The position numbers and the translations under genes are program-made. Shown in pieces: positions 5,826-6,418 of a stretch of 6,418 bases of DNA. Origin of the DNA: Candidatus Omnitrophota bacterium (GTDB lineage: Bacteria; Hinthialibacterota; Hinthialibacteria; Hinthialibacterales; JAKPRU01); assembly GCA_029557025.1 (NCBI GenBank), contig JAKPRU010000351.1, forward strand, positions 1 through 6,418. Reading direction: 5' to 3'. The notes under the pieces were generated by a model, which was given only the letters and a program-made list of their open reading frames with translations, did no database searches and had not been told where the DNA came from. Numbering within the stretch: the first letter of the stretch is position 1; the number at the start of each line of letters is the position of its first letter.

Positions 5826-6418
5826 ATGGACACATCACAGACCCAGAAACTGTCTACAGTCGAAAGATATCTCACATTCTGGATCTTCCTTGCCATGCTC
5901 TTCGGGGTCGCTATCGGCTTTTTGGCACCGTCGGTGGCGGAGTTCATTGCAGGTTTGCAGGTCGGAACCACGTCGGTACCCATTGCCGTCGGATTAATTC
6001 TGATGATGTATCCGCCTCTGGCGAAGGTCCGCTACGAAGAATCGGGGCGGATTCTCGAAAACAAGCGGTTGCTTTGGCTCTCCCTGACAATGAACTGGTT
6101 TATCGGGCCGATCTTTATGACACTCCTTGCAATCCTATTTCTCCACAACTACCCCGAATATATGATCGGTGTCATCCTTGTCGGATTGGCCCGGTGTATC
6201 GCAATGGTTATTGTCTGGAACGAGCTGGCAGAGGGCGACCGGGAGCTCGCGGTCGGCCTTGTTGCCCTTAATGCCGTCTTCCAAGTCCTCTTCTATGCCG
6301 TCTATATCTACCTATTCATCACTCTACTGTTGAATGGCCTTGGTCTTGTTGAGGGTCTGAATATCAAGGTTTCCATCGGTGAAGCCGCCGGGACAGTATT
6401 CATCTATCTGGGCATTCC
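5826..6418 (+). CDS. acr3: ACR3-family arsenite efflux permease (partial, cut by right edge)
   Basis: The first 197 residues of an inner-membrane As(III) exporter driven by the membrane potential or proton gradient; the family is usually about 350-400 residues, so about half is missing beyond 6418. The reading frame runs open to the edge. Hydrophobic segments start near 16-34, 50-62, 84-105, 113-131 and 143-170. Family signatures are [16 protein letters not shown] (56-71), [10 protein letters not shown] (89-98) and [19 protein letters not shown] (120-138), which carries Cys124, equivalent to the essential conserved cysteine in transmembrane segment 4 of studied Acr3 proteins. AGAGG (5811-5815), inside the end of arsM, lies 10 bases before the ATG, and the 5-base gap after the arsM stop suggests translational coupling. 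It is not ArsB, which lacks these motifs. Confidence 0.96.
   Translation, partial: MDTSQTQKLSTVERYLTFWIFLAMLFGVAIGFLAPSVAEFIAGLQVGTTSVPIAVGLILMMYPPLAKVRYEESGRILENKRLLWLSLTMNWFIGPIFMTLLAILFLHNYPEYMIGVILVGLARCIAMVIVWNELAEGDRELAVGLVALNAVFQVLFYAVYIYLFITLLLNGLGLVEGLNIKVSIGEAAGTVFIYLGI

Noticed and set aside
5669..6271. A 200-codon open frame on the + strand overlapping arsM and acr3
   Set aside because: It is out of frame with both genes. The alternate frame from 5826 carries clear ACR3 signatures and the arsM frame continues to 5820.

Overview
The window comes from a Gram-negative bacterium of moderate GC content, a little above half by eye. The outer membrane is inferred from an LpxH-like lipid A enzyme. 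The lineage cannot be fixed from the sequence. Gene content (ACR3, ArsM, an ArsP_1-type permease and an archaeal/deltaproteobacterial-style small thioredoxin) suggests an uncultured, possibly anaerobic group.

Left part (1-2397) is housekeeping. The last 14 codons of a rightward gene enter at the left edge. guaA (GMP synthase, leftward) converges on it. An LpxH-like UDP-2,3-diacylglucosamine diphosphatase gene runs rightward, divergent from guaA. A 281-base gap (2398-2678) has no credible gene. It holds an imperfect hairpin, a fragment resembling a widespread intergenic repeat, and the promoter region of the next operon.

Right part (2679-6418) is a compact arsenic-resistance operon, all rightward: arsR repressor; ArsP_1/DUF318 permease; small CPNC thioredoxin; a chimeric ORF carrying a fragment of a CcdA-like membrane protein; arsM (arsenite methyltransferase); and acr3 (arsenite efflux pump, cut by the right edge). 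Proposed division of labour: ArsR senses As(III); Acr3 exports inorganic As(III); ArsM methylates As(III), first to the more toxic MAs(III); the ArsP_1 permease would export methylated trivalent arsenic; the thioredoxin would supply thiol electrons. No arsenate reductase (arsC) is visible, so the operon fits cells that meet arsenite directly or keep arsC elsewhere.

The points most worth a second look are: the decayed arsF/ccdA stretch at 4642-5028, which looks like a deletion fusion; a perfect 8-bp dyad over a possible internal promoter just before arsM; a 9-base word, ATAATTGGT, shared by the arsR promoter region and the arsR-permease gap (candidate operator); and an in-register internal duplication of the permease whose cysteine pair is kept only in the first half.
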